Assembly: GCF_016629665.1 (NCBI RefSeq)
Contig: NZ_JAEPRQ010000001.1
Coordinates: forward strand, 186,001-250,000
Length of the DNA: 64,000 bases
Direction: 5' to 3'
Origin: Paracoccus caeni
Lineage (GTDB): Bacteria > Pseudomonadota > Alphaproteobacteria > Rhodobacterales > Rhodobacteraceae
Shown in pieces: positions 63,024 to 64,000 of this stretch; within the stretch, counting starts at the first letter, position 1; each line of letters begins with the position of its first letter. A program made the translations under genes and the position numbers. The notes under the pieces were generated by a model. That model did not search any database. It saw nothing but the letters and a program-made list of their open reading frames with translations, and had not been told where the DNA came from.

Positions 63024-64000
63024 GTGGTCAGCCAGAACAAGGGTACGGTAGGCGGCTATCGCGCGGCCATTTCGATCAAGTCGCTATTTCCCCGCTATAC
63101 CGATCACCGAGCTGATTTCTCGGACCAACTGGACGAGGTCGTTTTCGACAACACCCTCATGCTTCTGAATACCCTGACGCTATCCGACACAGTCCCTTGG
63201 GTGACGGAAGCCGATCTGCGCGATGTCTCGGACGCGAAGGAAGCGGTCCTTCACGAATGGGATGCGCGTCTGACCGCGATCTTTGAAGAATATCATACAC
63301 ACCCCCAGCGTCTCCGCCCGCTGCGAGTGGCCATGGAAGAGCGTCTGCTCCGCGCCTTCGCGGGGCTGATCAATCAGCTTCGGCAGCAAGAGCTTGGGAT
63401 AGAGCGTTATATCTGGCGTTCCCGAGACGACGTGAAGGTTCGCGACAGTCACGCAGAGTATGACGATCAGGTCTTCAGCTGGGACGAACCTCCTGCGGGT
63501 GGGCATCCGGGACAGGCACATAACTGCCGGTGTTACGCGGAACCTGTTGCGTCGCCGTTGCCAAGCGATGTTGTCCTTGCCCAGTACGCGCCAGCGGCAG
63601 AAATTCCGGCAGAGGCACTTCTTCGAGGCCTTTTCGCGCGTGCGGTCGCGGTTACCGGTCCAGGAGCTGTTGCTGTGGCGGCGTTTGAGGTGGCGTGGGA
63701 GGTTAGCGATCTCTTGCGGGAATTTACCAAAATCGCATCAGAACGTCGCCTGAATCGCGCGGCCGGTATCCTCGGCGTCGATCTTGGAACGGCCGAAGGG
63801 CTCTTGGCCGCCATTGCGCACGAAGTGGTGCAGGAGACGGTCATCAGGGGCTTGCCTGCGCGGGGACGCCCTGAAACTTGGGTTGTCGGTCCACGTGGCG
63901 ACAGGCTGTATGGTCCCGACGGCAAGCCAATCAAAGATATTGATTGGGGCCACGATCACGGTCAAGGTCAGCCCCATACCCATGAATGGATTGATGGGGT
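63024..64000 (+). CDS. Mu gpF-like phage head protein with toxin-like C-terminal extension (partial)
   Basis: Open from the TAA at 62982 to the window end; no ATG before 63159, so GTG 63024 is a tentative start and the 5' part may be lost. At 63390-63545 it encodes ELGIERYIWRSRDDVKVRDS, then HAEYDDQVFSWDEPPAGGHPG and NCRCYAEP, the hallmark of the Mu gpF/SPP1 gp7 minor-head domain. A linker with helices (63546-63860) follows, then at about 63864 on an extension with GRPETWVVGPRGDRLYGPDG, KPIKDIDWGHDHG and PHTHEW. His/Asp/Trp-rich endings of this kind occur in polymorphic toxins. Head proteins carrying toxin domains (MuF toxins) are known in temperate phages. Confidence 0.72.
   Translation, partial: MVSQNKGTVGGYRAAISIKSLFPRYTDHRADFSDQLDEVVFDNTLMLLNTLTLSDTVPWVTEADLRDVSDAKEAVLHEWDARLTAIFEEYHTHPQRLRPLRVAMEERLLRAFAGLINQLRQQELGIERYIWRSRDDVKVRDSHAEYDDQVFSWDEPPAGGHPGQAHNCRCYAEPVASPLPSDVVLAQYAPAAEIPAEALLRGLFARAVAVTGPGAVAVAAFEVAWEVSDLLREFTKIASERRLNRAAGILGVDLGTAEGLLAAIAHEVVQETVIRGLPARGRPETWVVGPRGDRLYGPDGKPIKDIDWGHDHGQGQPHTHEWIDG

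Noticed and set aside
1..64000. tRNA, rRNA, CRISPR arrays and classical riboswitches other than the serC leader
   Set aside because: Reading the intergenic gaps showed no T-arm consensus, no regular spacer array and no known riboswitch core.

Overview
The window is GC-rich alphaproteobacterial chromosome. Several things point to Rhodobacteraceae, most likely Paracoccus or a close relative (inference): the gene families present (Anbu-type protease, MbfA, a DUF3035/BamF-like lipoprotein, CreA, IalB), a serC leader of the alphaproteobacterial type, and the dense same-strand packing with many ATGA and TGATG overlaps. Nearly all of it is ordinary core genome. No rRNA, tRNA or CRISPR array was recognised.

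Region by region. 1-6.1 kb holds a peptide-modification/proteolysis locus (Anbu protease, transglutaminase, alpha-E protein, ATP-grasp, all on the minus strand) interrupted by cpdB on the plus strand. 6.2-10.0 kb holds a thiolase, an orphan STAS/anti-sigma pair, HspQ, CreA and a PPP-type phosphatase. 10.1-13.9 kb is the serine pathway: serC-serA on the minus strand behind a structured leader, with serB divergent. 14-25 kb carries a nitronate monooxygenase, a TSUP exporter, rlmN, IalB, asparaginase, a LOG-type protein, dapD, a DUF188 protein, an enoyl-CoA hydratase, an AEC transporter, and the DUF2478-tusA-mbfA operon. 24.9-27.4 kb is a tight chain (free-Met-sulfoxide reductase, two GFA proteins, LysE, RluA). 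27.4-30.6 kb carries a TVP38 protein, an MBL hydrolase, an amidase and a DUF1674 protein.

30.6-41 kb is a plus-strand run: rsmB, purH, lspA, a DUF3035 lipoprotein, a P450, an M16 peptidase pair and mutL. A repeat-rich intergenic patch follows at 41.0-41.2 kb. 41.2-50.3 kb holds an aldose sugar dehydrogenase and a saccharopine dehydrogenase (minus), then an aminotransferase, ftsK, glpK, a lysozyme-like lipoprotein and a thioesterase (plus). After a phosphoesterase there is about 1 kb of degenerate sequence with an AraC-regulator remnant (51.1-52.1 kb). Next come a fatty-acyl-CoA ligase and a two-subunit CoA-transferase (52.1-55.3 kb), a GSCFA/SGNH-like pair, an AlkB-type hydroxylase, mutY, dciA, dsbA, a CaiB-type CoA-transferase and mscL.

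After the mscL terminator (62.5 kb) the character changes: an IS5-type transposase remnant, about 250 bp of unassigned sequence, and then an open frame leaving the window. That frame carries a Mu gpF-like head-morphogenesis domain joined to a C-terminal extension with a His/Asp/Trp-rich motif, and looks like a phage-borne MuF polymorphic toxin. With the split Anbu locus and the small repeat systems, it is the most interesting part of the window.
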